From the NCBI GenBank assembly GCA_963855995.1, contig OY979724.1, positions 13,763,032 to 13,827,031 on the forward strand: DNA of 64,000 nucleotides, written 5' to 3'. This stretch comes from Muricea muricata. Taxonomy: Eukaryota > Cnidaria > Anthozoa > Malacalcyonacea > Plexauridae. Below the pieces are notes generated by a model. The model had not been told where the DNA came from and made no database searches. It was given only the letters and a program-made list of their open reading frames with translations. The position numbers were made by a program, and so were the translations under genes. This document shows positions 12,478-26,227 of this stretch, piece by piece (position 1 is the stretch's first letter; the number at the start of each line of letters is the position of its first letter).

Positions 12478-15400
12478 GAGCGCCAAGCTTCATCGACTAT
12501 CGTTGATCGAGGGAAATGGTAGTTTGCTGAGCAGTAACAGGTTGGTTTTACGACTCACCGATAAAATGCGTTATGTACAAGCTGTAAGTCTCAAACGTTC
12601 CCATCGGTAGAGAATACAAATGTCGTTGGTGGGATCAATTCTTTCCTATCAAGGATAAAGCTTGGCGGTCGTAGCTTATATGGTTATGGCACAAGAAAAC
12701 TGCATTGCCGCCGTTGTTTTACAATTCCGAGCTACAACATTAACAGTGTCAGTAATGTTTAAAACCCGGCAACCTTGAAAACAAGTTGATTTTACGACCG
12801 AACTGCAGTTTCCTTGTGACACAACCTATAAAATCCATTATGTACAAGCTGTGAGTTGGAAACGTTCCTATTGGCAGTGAACATAAGTGTCCATTGTAGG
12901 ATCAATAGTTACCTATCAAGGATATCTTGACGCTCGTAGCTTATATAAAACCACGCGTTCTACAGTGCCATCTTGTTATCTCATTGGAAGAGCAAAACAC
13001 TGCCATTCAGTGTTTGGGAATTAAACCCAAGGCCATAAGTATATGGCTCCTATATCAAGGACACTGAACACAATGGCATATAATGCTCGATCAAGAAAGA
13101 AACGACTGACGGAAAGTTAATAATAATGATGCAAAATTTTACTTTTCCTCTTGCAAAGATCTGGTAAAAGATCGTTAAACATAGCTGAAGTACTTAAAAC
13201 ATGACTAGACGGCTTTGATTTAGTAAGCGTTGTCGTCCTTGATTCTTTCCTAAAAGAAAACACTTGCTTTCAAGGCTTTAATGTGTTTGCGCATCTTTGC
13301 GCATCCATGGTCGTACCGTAAGCGTTAGGAAGAAGTCAGCCATATATTATTGGCACAGTGTAGTAGTTTAGCTAGCTAAACCACTACACTGTAGCTTTAA
13401 AGTGTAGTGGTTTAGTGGTGTCTTGAAGTCTTTTCGTCGTTATTTCTCGATGAAGACAACTTGTCTTCTTGAACGAAGGGAAATAACGACGAGAAGTCTT
13501 CAATGCACCAACCCTACAGGTCTGTCCCCAACAGTCAAGTTAATGAAATTTGCTTAAATATTAGTTAACAACACTAGGAAAATAACGTTTGCCTCCTTGG
13601 CCTCGCGGTACTGCCTAGTGTTTTCCTGCACTCCACGCCCAGCTTTGAATTCAGTTTTGGGTGGATCGAGCACCGATCAGAATTAAATTCTTACCAAACT
13701 CAGTTGAACTGGACCGGTCCTCGATCCACCCAAAATCGAAGTCAAGACAGTTGTCTTTACCTCTCGGCCACGGAGGGAAAGATATTTGCCAATGAAAGCT
13801 CTAACGAGTCTTCTCTTCTTCATCAGCATCGAAATAAAAAAAAATGCAAAATTGTCCCTTACAGGCGTTTCTTTTATCAAGTTACCTAACTAAACTGGAA
13901 GTAAAGTAGTAGAACAAAGACCTGAGTAAGAAATAATGGCAAAAACATTTCGTTCGCGCAATAAAAACTGATTTTCAGCTTCCTAAAAAGATCATTGAAT
14001 GTTATACATACGGGTATTTGCTGGCGGACAAAGGTCGTCTGACGTCATTTGCTTCTGCAACCCGAAGAAGAAGCTTCGATTTTTATGTCTCCTGACGAAC
14101 ATTTTGAAAGTCTCAATACAGTCTTAATCTTGAGTATAAATGTCCATTGATTGTACGGAAATGGCGAGGAAGGTACGAAAGAAACACAACGAGCAAATTG
14201 GAGCTAAAACGACGAAGAAATGGAAAAAAATTGCGAAGACAAATCTGCCGTTGTCGGGAGAAATCAAAATCAAAATGGCGTCGTCTTCTTCTCCAGTCTA
14301 GAAATGCAACGAAAATCGCTATTGTGTAGTTGGACATTAAAAGTATTGGATTTTTATTCGACATGTAAGCATTCTCTAACTATTCTGTGCACGTTTTAGT
14401 CATTAAATGTTATCTTGTTTGAAAACCCATTCGGTCTGCTTACCAGGGTGAAATTTATTTTAAAATCTAAGTTAAATATAGTTCAGATAAAGGATAAATC
14501 AACATGATCTTATAAATCTATACTCTCTTTTTGTCATGCCAGCAAGACCGTAAAAAGTATTCGCCACGATTTAAATTTCTTTCTATTTTACGGTTTCTAT
14601 TTTTCTAATCTTAAATATTGACCTTCACGTTATAGATATTCCAGAGATTTTGCAAGACAAGCACAGACAACTGTGATGAGAGAAGCCACAGCCAAAAAGA
14701 ACTTTCAAGAGGATTTAGTGGTAAAAACCCAAATATTACAATATACTTACTATCATTGCAAATTCTCTATTATACCCCCCCCCCCGGATTAATAGAGAGT
14801 TTATAATGATGATTATCATCATGTATCAAGTGCTGTACCAATAGTTTCTTCATTATTCTTTACAAATTTTAACTTACTTTTATTCTTTCTTTCTTTTTCT
14901 TCAAAACCTCTTCTGTTCTGATACACTGCACTCTATACAAGAAACATGCAAATTCAGACTTTCAGTTCAAATTCAAAGATGATTCCAAGCTAAAGGCAAG
15001 CGAGAACCATGATTTAACGAGTGTTTACATGACCAATGAGCTGCCTTTCATTTGAATTGCAAGTTTGAATTTCCTGATCCGTTTAATTTCCCCTTTCTGT
15101 ACTCCAATCTACTTTTCCTCCTGTTCACCCTCTTCTTTCCCGGGTACTCCTTCCAGGATAGCACCCCCTTCCACTGGTTTCTTTATCCTGCTTCTCCCCT
15201 TCTTTACCCCAATCCCCCTTATTTACTCCAATTTAATTTTCTTCCTCCTGTTTACTCTACTTCTTCGCCTAGTACCCGTGAGGGTAGTACCCCTTCCTTG
15301 ACACTACTTCAATCTTTATGCTGCCCCCCCCCCCCCCACTACTCTCATAATTGTAAATTATTCATATGACGTAGTTACTGGAGAATTATTCATTCAGCTT

Positions 15401-18400
15401 GGCAATTACATTATATGATAACTACAGTGAAACACATTTCATTAATTCATTATGAGTTCCGCCTCATCGTCAGCAGTTTAGTTAAGTACCCGTGTTCCGG
15501 TGATTACTGATATTTTACAATTTTAACCATCCAGTCAACATTCGAGTACCCGGGATAAACCCACGACTGACTAACTCCTCACATGGGTGTCACGAGTCTG
15601 AAGTAAGGATTGAACCCACGACCTCACATGTGATAGGCGTTTGCTCTGACGATTGCGCCACTTGGCTATTACTGTGCAGGATCAAACAATCCTACACGAG
15701 AAATTTAAATGCCGTGGCGTTGACTTGTGTTTCACTGTCATCATTTTGTAAGACAATTACTAAATAGTTTCCTGAGCAGGATAGCGTCATCCATGTACTT
15801 GGCATGTTGCCTTAGGTTCAACTTCAACACGAGTTTTCCCAAATATCCCGAAATGCCGCGCGCATGTATGACACTATCTTGAAGAGGAAACCATTTGGTA
15901 TTTTATTACTCTCTTATTTTTTATCAGTCATTTGCGCAATCAATAAATATAATCCAGATTGGAGAAATTGTGGGCATTCTTGGGCGCCCGTTCTAGTTTC
16001 CTAACGTGGGCAATACTTTTTTTAATTTGTTTATTCACAAAATCCATCTAGATTTACTTCAAAAAAATTTGAGAAAAATATATGAAATATATTTGTCCGC
16101 GAAAGTTAGGGAACTGGAAATGACACCAGAAATGTCTTTAAATTCCGCCATTTTGTGTTGCGCTTTTCTTGGAGTTGCATACATACAGTTTAAGCTCACA
16201 CGTACACGTTCTACACTTGCTGTATTTCTTGCTATCGGGGTATCATCATGCCGGGAATTTGTCCATGAGTTTCTTCGTCGACTAACCTCTGTGACCTGTC
16301 ACGCCTATTATAATTACTTAGTCCTCTCTAATGCTTGTGAACGTAGTTTTCTTTGCTTATCTTGTAAACAGTTTTCTGAACATCGTAATTTTTTTTTCAA
16401 AGAATGCCAAGTAAAAAGTGAATACAACAACCATCAACTATGACGCAACAAGATGGGAAAGAATTCATATCGACATAAGAAGTAAATCACAAGCCGTCTC
16501 CATCAGATGTTAAGATGCAAATACTATCACAATGTACGGTTTGTTAAAGTCAATTCAATTAAAGCTTAGTGTCCTATATTCTAAAATATTTTGTAACATT
16601 AATTTTCTCCTTATTTTATGTTGGTTGACTGGACACGAGTGAGCTAGTTACCTACTGGACCGCCTTGATGCTCCATGAAGAGAGTGCGCCAACCAGATGA
16701 AACCATAAACAGCATGATGAAACGAGAACAACCGAAGCCAAGAAGATCCAAAGATAGAGTGAAAGTAAGTTTTTTTATTTTATCTTGTCGTTTCCATTTT
16801 TTTAGCAGTTCAGCTTTTGTTTCAATAAAAATTAACATCTCGCACTAACGTTGCTAGTGTCGGTAGTACTGTAAAAAGCACACAGGATCTTTCACTACCT
16901 GAAACAATAAAAAAAAACAAAATTCGACTTTCGAGCGAATTAAAGCCTTTCGTTGGGGAGTTGGTCGTAAAGATAGAAATTTAATGCGCTGTCTGCCATC
17001 TTAGATTCATATTTGATCTCGTTGACACGTAAAATCTTGATTCCCAAACAGCTTGAAGTAAGCTAGTTTTGATATAAGTTACATTTCACGTGCACAGTAA
17101 TTCTCAAAGAGATATCGGCAATAAATTTGAGAGAGCTTTTGAGAGAGATTAGTGCGAGATATTAATTTTTATTGTTCGAAAGAGCTTTAAGAATTTACAC
17201 ATTCCTTACGTGTTGTTTAATTCTCGAGATATTTTAATCTAAATTCATAAATTAGGGTAGCTGCAAGTTGTGTGCGTGTGAGAAATAAAGACTCCTTCAC
17301 GGCTATGATTTTCTTTTGTGTTTTGCTCACGATTTATTAATGATTCTCGAGATTTTAACAAAAAAATTTCATATTAACAGCTTACACAATAATTTGGCCG
17401 GCCTAATTAATACTATTTTATAATATACTGAGTGTCAAAGTTCATTTATTCCTGTTTCTTACTGGTTAAGAACGTATCACGTGATAGTGGAGAAATTCTA
17501 TTGTCTCCCTGGCAACGTAGCTAAGCGGTGGACATTACTTTTATTCACCGGTAGACAACAAATCCACAAAGCCTCACGTAGCCATGTCAGGTAAAAGGTA
17601 ATCCTTTTTACACATGTTTGATTGATTTGTGGTACTTTTCTTCTCTTTTGGCACTCAGTATATAATAAAATACTTATTGACTGAGACCTCGGGAAAGCAG
17701 TATGTTTTGTGGACCCTCGACATCGACAGTCTCTGGTCCACAAAACATACTGTTTCCCTCGGTCTCAGTCAATAAGTGTTAATTACTATACATTGCAGTT
17801 GTTTTATGCGTTGTGATTGGTCAGTTGTATGCAGATAAATGCGACTATCACACAATCTGCAGATAACTCAGTCATACAATAAGAATACATAGAAGGGCCA
17901 CTCAGCAGTGCAACATGTCACACTATGTTTATGCAGTTTACTGGCTGCCACCAGCCAGTTCAGCATTCCTATTGGCCAGAAAATGTAATTGACTGGCTGA
18001 GAAAATGCTAATAACGTGCGTAATGCGACATGCGCGGCTTCAAAAACTCCAAAGGCTCCGACGCGAGTGGCCCTTCTATGTATTCTTATTCTATGGCTCA
18101 GTTATCTGCTAGCAGATAACTGAGTTATCTGCATGTTGAGCCTACGGTGCAGATTATTACAGTATGCGGTATTCGTTGGCATCAATGGTTGGCATGGCAA
18201 CAACATTTTTTCGATATTTTCTGTTTCATGTTATGGCATCTTGCTTTTTAAGCTCTTCCGAAGGCGAAATTCGTCAATTGCTCGAGGAAAAAGACTTACA
18301 ATTTATAATAAAGCAATTATCGGATTCGGTTTTTGTGATATGCAAAATTATCAATGTCTTGGTAAGAGTTATCTGACTCGCCTTCGGCTCGGCTGATAAC

Positions 18401-20230
18401 TCTTACCTCGACATTGATCATTTCGCATATCACAAAAACCTCATCAAATAAGTGCTTAATATGTTATAGTTTACTTATTAAGCTTTGTGGAAACACCACG
18501 TAAATTTATTATTGCAATAATAAATTTACGTGGTGTTTCCACAAAGCTTAATAAGTATATTGTATTCACCATGCAAACGTACAAGAAACTTATCATGTTA
18601 TAGTTTATAAATTATTCGTAACTATCATCTCATGACTTAATTCTTTCTACTATTGCAAAGGGTGATGAGATGTGAAAAAAACGCACAAGAAGAGAAAAGA
18701 ATGAACGATCCTGGACGGCAAGACCCACAAAACAACAATCCACAAGAATAAGAAGACACGACATTGTAATAGAAAGTAGTGGTAATGTGCAAGTTAGTAG
18801 AAAACAAGATACTTATTATTGAGGGATCAAAGAGGATTTAATAGATATTTCTCGTTAATGAAAAAGAAAAGACAGCAAATTAAGTGAAAAAAATTGGATT
18901 GAAATAACATTGATATCAAATACATTCAACAAAATAATTAAATAGAATATCTAGGAGTTTGGCAGTCAATTTTCGAGTCAAAAAACAGGTAAAAATATGG
19001 TAAATGTCGACAATATTTTTTAAAGAAACAATACCTTAACGCCTGGAAATTTCGTCTCTAACATTTGGATTTGGATATTTCTAAAAACAAAACAAAATAA
19101 CATGTAGGATTGAACGTTTTACAAAAATAAGTTTCGTAATAATGCCACTAAATTATAGTTGATGCATTTTGTCACTATTCTTGGTTTGCACATGACGTCA
19201 TTTCGTGTGATTGGGCGCCATCTTGGTTGACTCTGCAGATTACTTCAGCTGTTTACAGCGAAACACTTGTGTCAATTTACTATTTCATCGTTAGTTTTAG
19301 CGTATTATGAATGATACTTTAAAGATGTATGGCTCGATAGGATCAGATATAATGAATAGATACTTTGTGGTTGCCATGTGTTTCAAACGTCAACAAAGAT
19401 GGCGTCGATTGCAAACGATCAATTCCGTCGTTCTACCTTTAAAGAATGTGTTCTCTGGTTAAAAAGCGAGAAAATGTGACTTGTATTCCAATTCACCGTA
19501 GCAAAACAGATGGTGGCATGTCGATTTTACCAGAATTTAATGCGGGTATCAATCAAGAATACCAGTGAAATGATATTTAAGATAAGCTAATGGACGGAAT
19601 TTTAACACAAGTGACAAAATAACCTATCTGTCTGTTCCTCAAACGAGGTTAATTTACCTTAAGTTTTTAAACGATTTCAGACCGCAAGGCATTCTGGTAA
19701 AATCAACAACCGCCATCTTTTTGCTACATTAAATTCCCAAGGGAATATATCATTTCTTTGTTTCTTAGCTAATTTGGTTCATACATCCATGCAAATCAGT
19801 AGGATCATTATATTTTTTTGTGCATTTTAAATTCCCATGGGAATACGGCATGCTTTGTTTCAATGGTGATGCGTCTGTTTATGGTAATTACTGCATAATG
19901 CGAATCCTCTTTGATTATTAATATGATAAGTATCTTGGTGCTTTCAGATTTGTTTTGGTAAGCAGGAACAATGAAGTCATTGTTTGTGTACACTAAAGCA
20001 AATTACGAAGGTGGTTTGAGAGCAGCTGCGAGGTACCATGCAAATGAAGGCGTTTCGGTTAAATAAGTGTGAGAATTACGGCATTAAAAATTGCATGTCA
20101 TCTACACTTAAGGATATAAGTTGCCAAAAAAAAAAACAACTTTAATGGATCTGTTGAGTTTCAATTGCTTTTTATTTTTGCCTAATTCTCATGCTTATTT
20201 GACCCAGCCTTGGACTTTGGTAAGTATCAG

Positions 20231-20470
20231 GGGCCGGTTGTATCAAAGGCGTTTAGCTTAAACGGTGGATAAGTCAAAAATATGAAACACGTTTCCATGT
20301 TGTATAAACAAACCAGCTGAAGTTATTTGACCTGAGAAGAACAATTATATATAAAACTAAATATTTATTCTATTTCAACTCATAATTTCGGTTCCGTACT
20401 AGGTGTAAAACTGATTTTTAAATTTCACTTATCCACCGTTTAAGCTAAACGCCTTTGATACAACCGGCCC
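20231..20470. mobile_element. MITE with GGGCCGGTTG terminal inverted repeats (arm B)
   Basis: Mirror of 3,879-4,118, flanked by CAG on both sides. The outer sequence (GGTAAGTATCAG to the left, CAGGTTTATATTTAC to the right) aligns with 36,475-36,486 and 36,916-36,931, which supports the boundaries. Confidence 0.85.
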
Positions 20471-20981
20471 CAGGTTTATATTTACTCCGGAACAGTTAAC
20501 ACAACGAAAAGCCCATGCCCATTCAGCTAAGGTTTTACGTTTGAAAATTCAATCAAAAACTCAGTCTAAGTGGGTTTAAGTAGCTAGAGATAACGTAATT
20601 TATCTTTTTATTTTGCTTTTTTGTTTATAACGTAATTTATTAGCTAAATGTATGGACTGCGAGGGTGTGCGCCGTGTGTAAGTTGCATGGGATTAGGTTT
20701 ATTAAAGGAATTAAAATTTTTGAAAGTATGCTTAAAAACCAAAATCTGTCGTCACTTCTAACAAAACAGTTAAGAGTAGGTTTCAACATCAACTAAATTG
20801 ATCTATACTATTAACTAAGAAAAATGCGAATTAGGTTTTATATTTTGCAAGCAAATTTTAAATAGAATTCTCACCTGTTTTTATGTACGAGCTTTTTCTG
20901 TTTACGTTTGATCTAAAATATCCAAATAAATTGCATTTAAAATGCATACTTTACCGAAATTTTAACTCTTTTAATTTTCGA

Positions 20982-21134
20982 AATTGGGTGGCAGTCGGGG
21001 TGGTGGTGGTGCATGCGGGTTTATCAGCTGTGAGTGACTGTGCGATGGTGAGGAAAGTGAAGGTAACGAATGGAATGCAGGAGCTTAGAACTGAGGAAGA
21101 CAGCTTAGAACTGAGGCAGGTAGGCAGTTGGTAG
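20982..21134 (+). pseudogene. Decayed terminal exon of a membrane protein (arm B)
   Basis: Mirror copy of 3,212-3,367, with one fewer Val codon in the GTG run. The same acceptor loss and the same Asp in the hydrophobic stretch are present, so the decay predates the palindrome. It is weakly open through to a TAG. No evidence of expression can be seen. Confidence 0.45.
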
Positions 21135-24100
21135 GATCAGCGGGGGGCACTTGACATTTTGGCTTTGGGAATCAAATTTGCATGCTAAGTACTTAAGTCA
21201 CTAACGTTTGTTGTTTTAATTTGTTAGGTACGCGCGGCTGCTCTCTAGGGAAGATCAACTTAGCAATTGTATTAGCACTTGCAAAGTTGGTCTTCTCTTT
21301 GCCGGCTACCCCGGCCAGTTCTCCGAGTGCTACTTCCACCGTGAATAAGTAGAAGTACTTGTACTACATGTATAAGTACTTCTACTTAGGTGGAAGTGGC
21401 ACTTGGGGAGCTGGCCGGGGTAGGGGGATTTTTTTTATTCAATTTCTCAATTCCCATGGGAATTGAATTTTTAATTAAAAAGGGGTCACAAGTAAATTTT
21501 GTAAACAATTTATTGAAAAAATTTGTAAAGATTACATACAATTTGAATAACAATAAAAAGAGATTAACTACCACACATTGTACTTATTAAAATAACAACA
21601 GAAGAAAACAGAACATGGCAGAGAGAACAATAACACAAGTGAATGAACAAAGTCCTAAAAAACTTGGGTCTTTTCAACGTAAGTAAATGTTTATACTTCA
21701 AAATATATTATAACAATGAAACAACTTGAAGTGATAAATTTTGAGAGTTTTGCAAAGGTTTACCCAGCATATAACGAGTTGTTTCACAATTACAAAGAAA
21801 AACATGTGGCTCAAAACATGCAACTGATAGAGATGACGAGAAGGCTTAACAAGTCTAAGTAGAAAGGTTTTCAAAAGTTAGTCACATTTTTATAACCATA
21901 TGTAACTACCCTGTCAACTCTCCCAGTGGGAAGAACCGGAGTACCCGGAGAAAACCCACGAGTTTTGGCGGAGCGTTGACCAACGCTTTTTCAAATACAG
22001 CCAGCCTCACAGAAGAAAGGTATTTTTGTCAAAAGAAAAATATTATTTTTAATCAATTGTGCTTTTATAAGTCAGAAAAAATACATGCACGAATTACCAA
22101 CGAATTTTGATGGCTTTGAGACATGTAACGTGGGCACATAATTCTTCCTAAAAATACTTTTTTGTACTCGAAACAACCCTTCAAAACGTCGAAAAACAAC
22201 GAAGAAACGATTTTTTTTATAAATTCCAAATTGACCAAGCTGTAATGTTCGGAGCCACATTTTTCTTATTGCGTTTCTAACCTGACAATGTGAAATGCAC
22301 TAAACATTGCTACCTTTATTTCTTTTAACAAAAAATTCAAAAATACATAGAATAAAAACCAAGCATTTTTAGAATATTGTGTGTAGCACGACATTTTTCA
22401 GAAACCAATCTCTTACACTTTTCTTTGCATAACAGTGCATGCGATCTATTTTTCGCAAAAAAATACAAAGAAAGTCTCAGACATCTCATTTTTCTGGTGG
22501 GCACAAGAACAGAAGCTTTTTGTTCAAATTGTGATAATTTATTTGAGATAACTTTGGGCAAAATTCTATTTTTCATTGAAAACAGCCGAAAAATCAATGC
22601 TTTGGCTTTGCCCAGCAACTAATGAAGTCACTCGATAGTGAAGTTGCTTTATATACAATTGATAGTTTCAGTGTTAAAGAGACCAAAATAAAAGTAGAAA
22701 TACATAACTTAGATTGATCTTGGATTGAAAAGTAAAAAATTTATTCGAAGAATCAATTTAAATTTAGTCTTTTTGGAAGGTACCATTGTCAGGTTAGGAA
22801 CATATCTCTTTGAAGTATAAATTCATCTTTACTTACTTGTTGAAAAGACTATATTCAAGAGCCATGTAAACCTGTTTTCTTATATTATTATTACCACGCA
22901 AGTATTACAAAGTGGAATATTTGAAATGTAAACTTGAACTGAAGCAAAGGAAATGCACATACAAATTCAGAAATATTTCAATTGCCAAAATACAAATTCA
23001 CCACAACCAAACAATATAAAAAGTTCCAGTAGGCAATATGTTGTAATTTTAATTAAGAAACTTATAAAGTAATAAATCATACAGGAAACACAAAAGAAAT
23101 CATTTTCTCATCTTACAGAATCGGTATTTTCAAAATCACTTTGCTATAGATCTGATGTATAAAATTGACGAGTTTCACAAGCCATTTACAACATTCGCAT
23201 CTGTGTATGTCAGATATCTCGCCTTCAGCTTGGGTTTGTATATCCGATACAACCCGGTCACTTGTATTGTAAATAGTACAAATCAAAATTGTTATCAAAT
23301 CAAAGTCTCAAACTAATTTAAATTATTCTACTCCATATAATGCCAGACAGTTTTACTTTTTCTCAGGAAAGACCTTATGTTCAACAAGGTAAATTTGGCA
23401 TGTTAATTAAGAAGTCTGTAAAATTTGAAATTGCATAGTATCAACTAAAAGCTTCATGTGACTTAAAACTTTTTCAAGTCGATGTAATACGAAGAACTCT
23501 GGTAAAGTATTTACTGTATCCAGGCATCAATAGAAAATTTTTAAAATTAAAAATTGTAGTTACTTATACTTATTATTGGCCAACATCTGTACTGCTTGTT
23601 TATCTAGAAAATCTGGCATACTGTCAATTTTTTTAGTCCAAGGAAACTTTTTTACTCTTAAATTCTTACATCCGCCACATCTTTTCTTTGCTAATAAAAA
23701 GAGCCCACAGAATTTATTTGGCAAGTTGTGGTTTTCTTTTTCATTTAAGATATGTAATTAATTAATTGATAAAGTTAAAGAACAACTGCATCAGTTCATC
23801 TCAATTCCAAACAAGTTCCACTTTGTAAACAAAAGACAATATGCTAGCTTATTTTGTCCTTAATAAGTCGTTCATCTTAAAGTTTGAAAGTCAACATTCT
23901 AGTACAAAATCACAAAGTCTGTATCTAAGATAAATTACCAGTAGTATAAAATATTACAAAGTATTTTTTTAACTTTAAAGGGTCCAATATAACATTGAGA
24001 ACTATTGTGATTTTCAAATGAACTTTCCAAACTTTCAAATGAACACTCAAAGCCAGCTTAAACAAAAGATGATTGAGATAGTAAACCAGGAAATAACATA

Positions 24101-24348
24101 GGTGTTGTAATTTTTTATCAAAAATATGATATAGTGCATATAACAGAAACATTTCAATTAAAAAGTAGAAATATATTTCCTGTGGTTAGTTTTAATTGCT
24201 ACATATATTGAAATTTTAGTATAATAATGGATGTTTTTGTTTCTGGCAAAGTCACCTCAATCTCCTTGTGTTTAACCAACATTACAAAGTCAAATAATGA
24301 CAAACACGAATGATTAAACACAAATTTATATTTTAATGGGTAAAAATA

Positions 24349-25076
24349 AATATGTCCAAATTAGTATAATCATGCATATAGGTCTAGTAGGGTACCAATT
24401 TTTAGAAACAGAATTGTGTTGTTTAGAGGCATAACATATAAAATTGCTAGATTTGATATTTCAGTTTTTTAAGAAAGCCTTTTGTATGTGTTTTCATGAA
24501 CTCTTGGGCCATAATTCAATTGATTTGAACCAAATAAGATTCTAACTTTCTTTTAAAACACAGTTCATCATTATTTGACTTTTTCTAAGATTAAAATGCT
24601 TCTGGAGCACATGAGATTCCACGGTATGTGTACCCACAAAATAATCGTCAAATTAGGTGAGAATGAAACCGTCATGTCCAAAATTATACTGTCCCAAATT
24701 GTCCCATATTCAATATTGTACATGCAATATTCCAATACCTTTAACAATTTCATTTTTCATAATCTGCCAGTTGTTGAGAGGAGGTTAAGCATTTTGTCGA
24801 TCTACAAACAAATTTCAAAGAATTCTATTGAAGATAGATAACTGAAATGGTAAACAAACTGCAAAAGATAACAATGCAAGTGGTTGTGTAAAAACTAAAG
24901 ACCACGTAAAGTCGGCCATTCTGTACAGTGTTTGGATTTGACAGTTTGAATTTTAATTGCCTCAAGAAAAGTCTAAAAGGCATTAAAAACATAACATTCC
25001 TTGTTCTTTTTTAACCTCCCCGACCTTGCACGACTCCCACATCCTGCTCCGTCTCCTCCTATCCACCTCCCACCCT
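24349..25076. other. Unassigned flank of the palindrome
   Basis: A+T-rich sequence immediately outside arm B. Its open frames are short and unlike any family I know. I see no gene, RNA or repeat boundary here except the arm edge at 24,348. Confidence 0.5.
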
Positions 25077-25077
25077 C

Positions 25078-25592
25078 AAGGCCCTGTCACACGGTGCAAT
25101 TTTTCTTGCACTTGTAACTAACTGCTCCGTCTCCTTCTCTATCCACCTCTTACCCTTAAGGCCCTGTCACACGGTGCACTTTTCCTTGCATTCACCGTAG
25201 CAAAAAAGATGGCGACATGTCGATTTTACCAGAATGCATTGCAGGTATCAAGAAAGAATACGTGGGAAAAGATGACAAGAAACAAAGCTACTGGATTGAA
25301 ATTTTAACACAAGTGTGAAAATAACCTATTGTCTTCTGTCTGTTCTTCAAAAGACGTTAATTTGCCTTTTTAAACAATTTCAGACTGCCATGCACTCTGG
25401 TAAAATCGACATTTGCCATCTTTTTTGCTACAGGGAAAATCTACTCTTAAGTAAATTTGTGACAAATGTTTGGTACGTTAAAAAACCCCAGCAAACTGTG
25501 ATGGAAACTTGCATTTGCCAATTTTACATCTCCCAATAGTAGAATTGCATTTCAAGTTGCAAGAAAAATTGCATTGTGACAGGACCTTTATT
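25078..25592. mobile_element. MITE with CCCTGTCACACGGTGCA termini, with nested element
   Basis: The left end AAGGCCCTGTCACACGGTGC is duplicated at about 25,158 by a roughly 80-bp tandem repeat that includes CTGCTCCGTCTCC. The right end reads TTGCAAGAAAAATTGCA then GTGACAGGACCTTTA. The 25,199-25,433 interior is a copy of the TAGCAAAA...GATGG MITE of the arms, so this is a transposon inside a transposon. The right part matches the intact copy at 63,283-63,471 in reverse orientation. Confidence 0.75.
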
Positions 25593-26227
25593 CTCCAGTG
25601 TTCCCGCCAACCTGCTCCCACCATTAGATGGAAAGTCCTTTTTTCACTACATTTTAGTAATTAGGCTACCCCCCTCCTCTCACAAGTCTGTAATCGCCTG
25701 ACGAAATCAATTGGTCGACAGTCCAAGGCATGTTTTGTAATCGAAATTCACAAAATTAAAATTAAATTGCCTTTTTTCAATAAATTTGAACCAGAACCAA
25801 CTCTATACATAGAACTGTCTCAGCATACTTTCTTCGACAATCTCAACAATTCAAGACCTCATTCAGTTTCTATAGCGGATTTCATGGTATTATTATCGAA
25901 CCAACTTCAACTGAAAACGGTAGCCTTAATCTTACATGCGACCATAGCCATGCTTGGAAAGCACAAACTTACAATACTCGAAAATTGTACTTATTTCCAG
26001 TCTGATCTCTCAAAAATCGATCTCTATGCACAATCTAAGTACTTTGCTACAAATAATGATAGAAAATAAAGCATATTACCTTAAAACAAAGTTAGGATGC
26101 ATGAAAATTTAGAGGACTTTCAAGGAGCAAAATCTTCGAGCTAGAGAAAAATTTTGAAAAAATAGTATTCGGAAAATCTTCGAGCAGCGTCGGAAACCGA
26201 CGAATTCCGAGGAACGCCGAAACTACC

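Larger units (their letters stand above)
12478..24348 (-). repeat. Arm B of the giant inverted repeat
   Basis: This is the reverse complement of arm A with very few differences. Compared with arm A it lacks 25 bp near 12,681 and 8 bp near 15,544, lacks one GTG unit near 20,984, and has a longer C-run at 15,324 (14 versus 11). Homology ends at 24,348, immediately before AAATATGTCC. Because arm A meets the window edge at the paired position, I cannot tell whether 24,348 is the true outer end. All elements listed for arm A recur here as mirror images. No intact gene was recognised. Confidence 0.97.
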
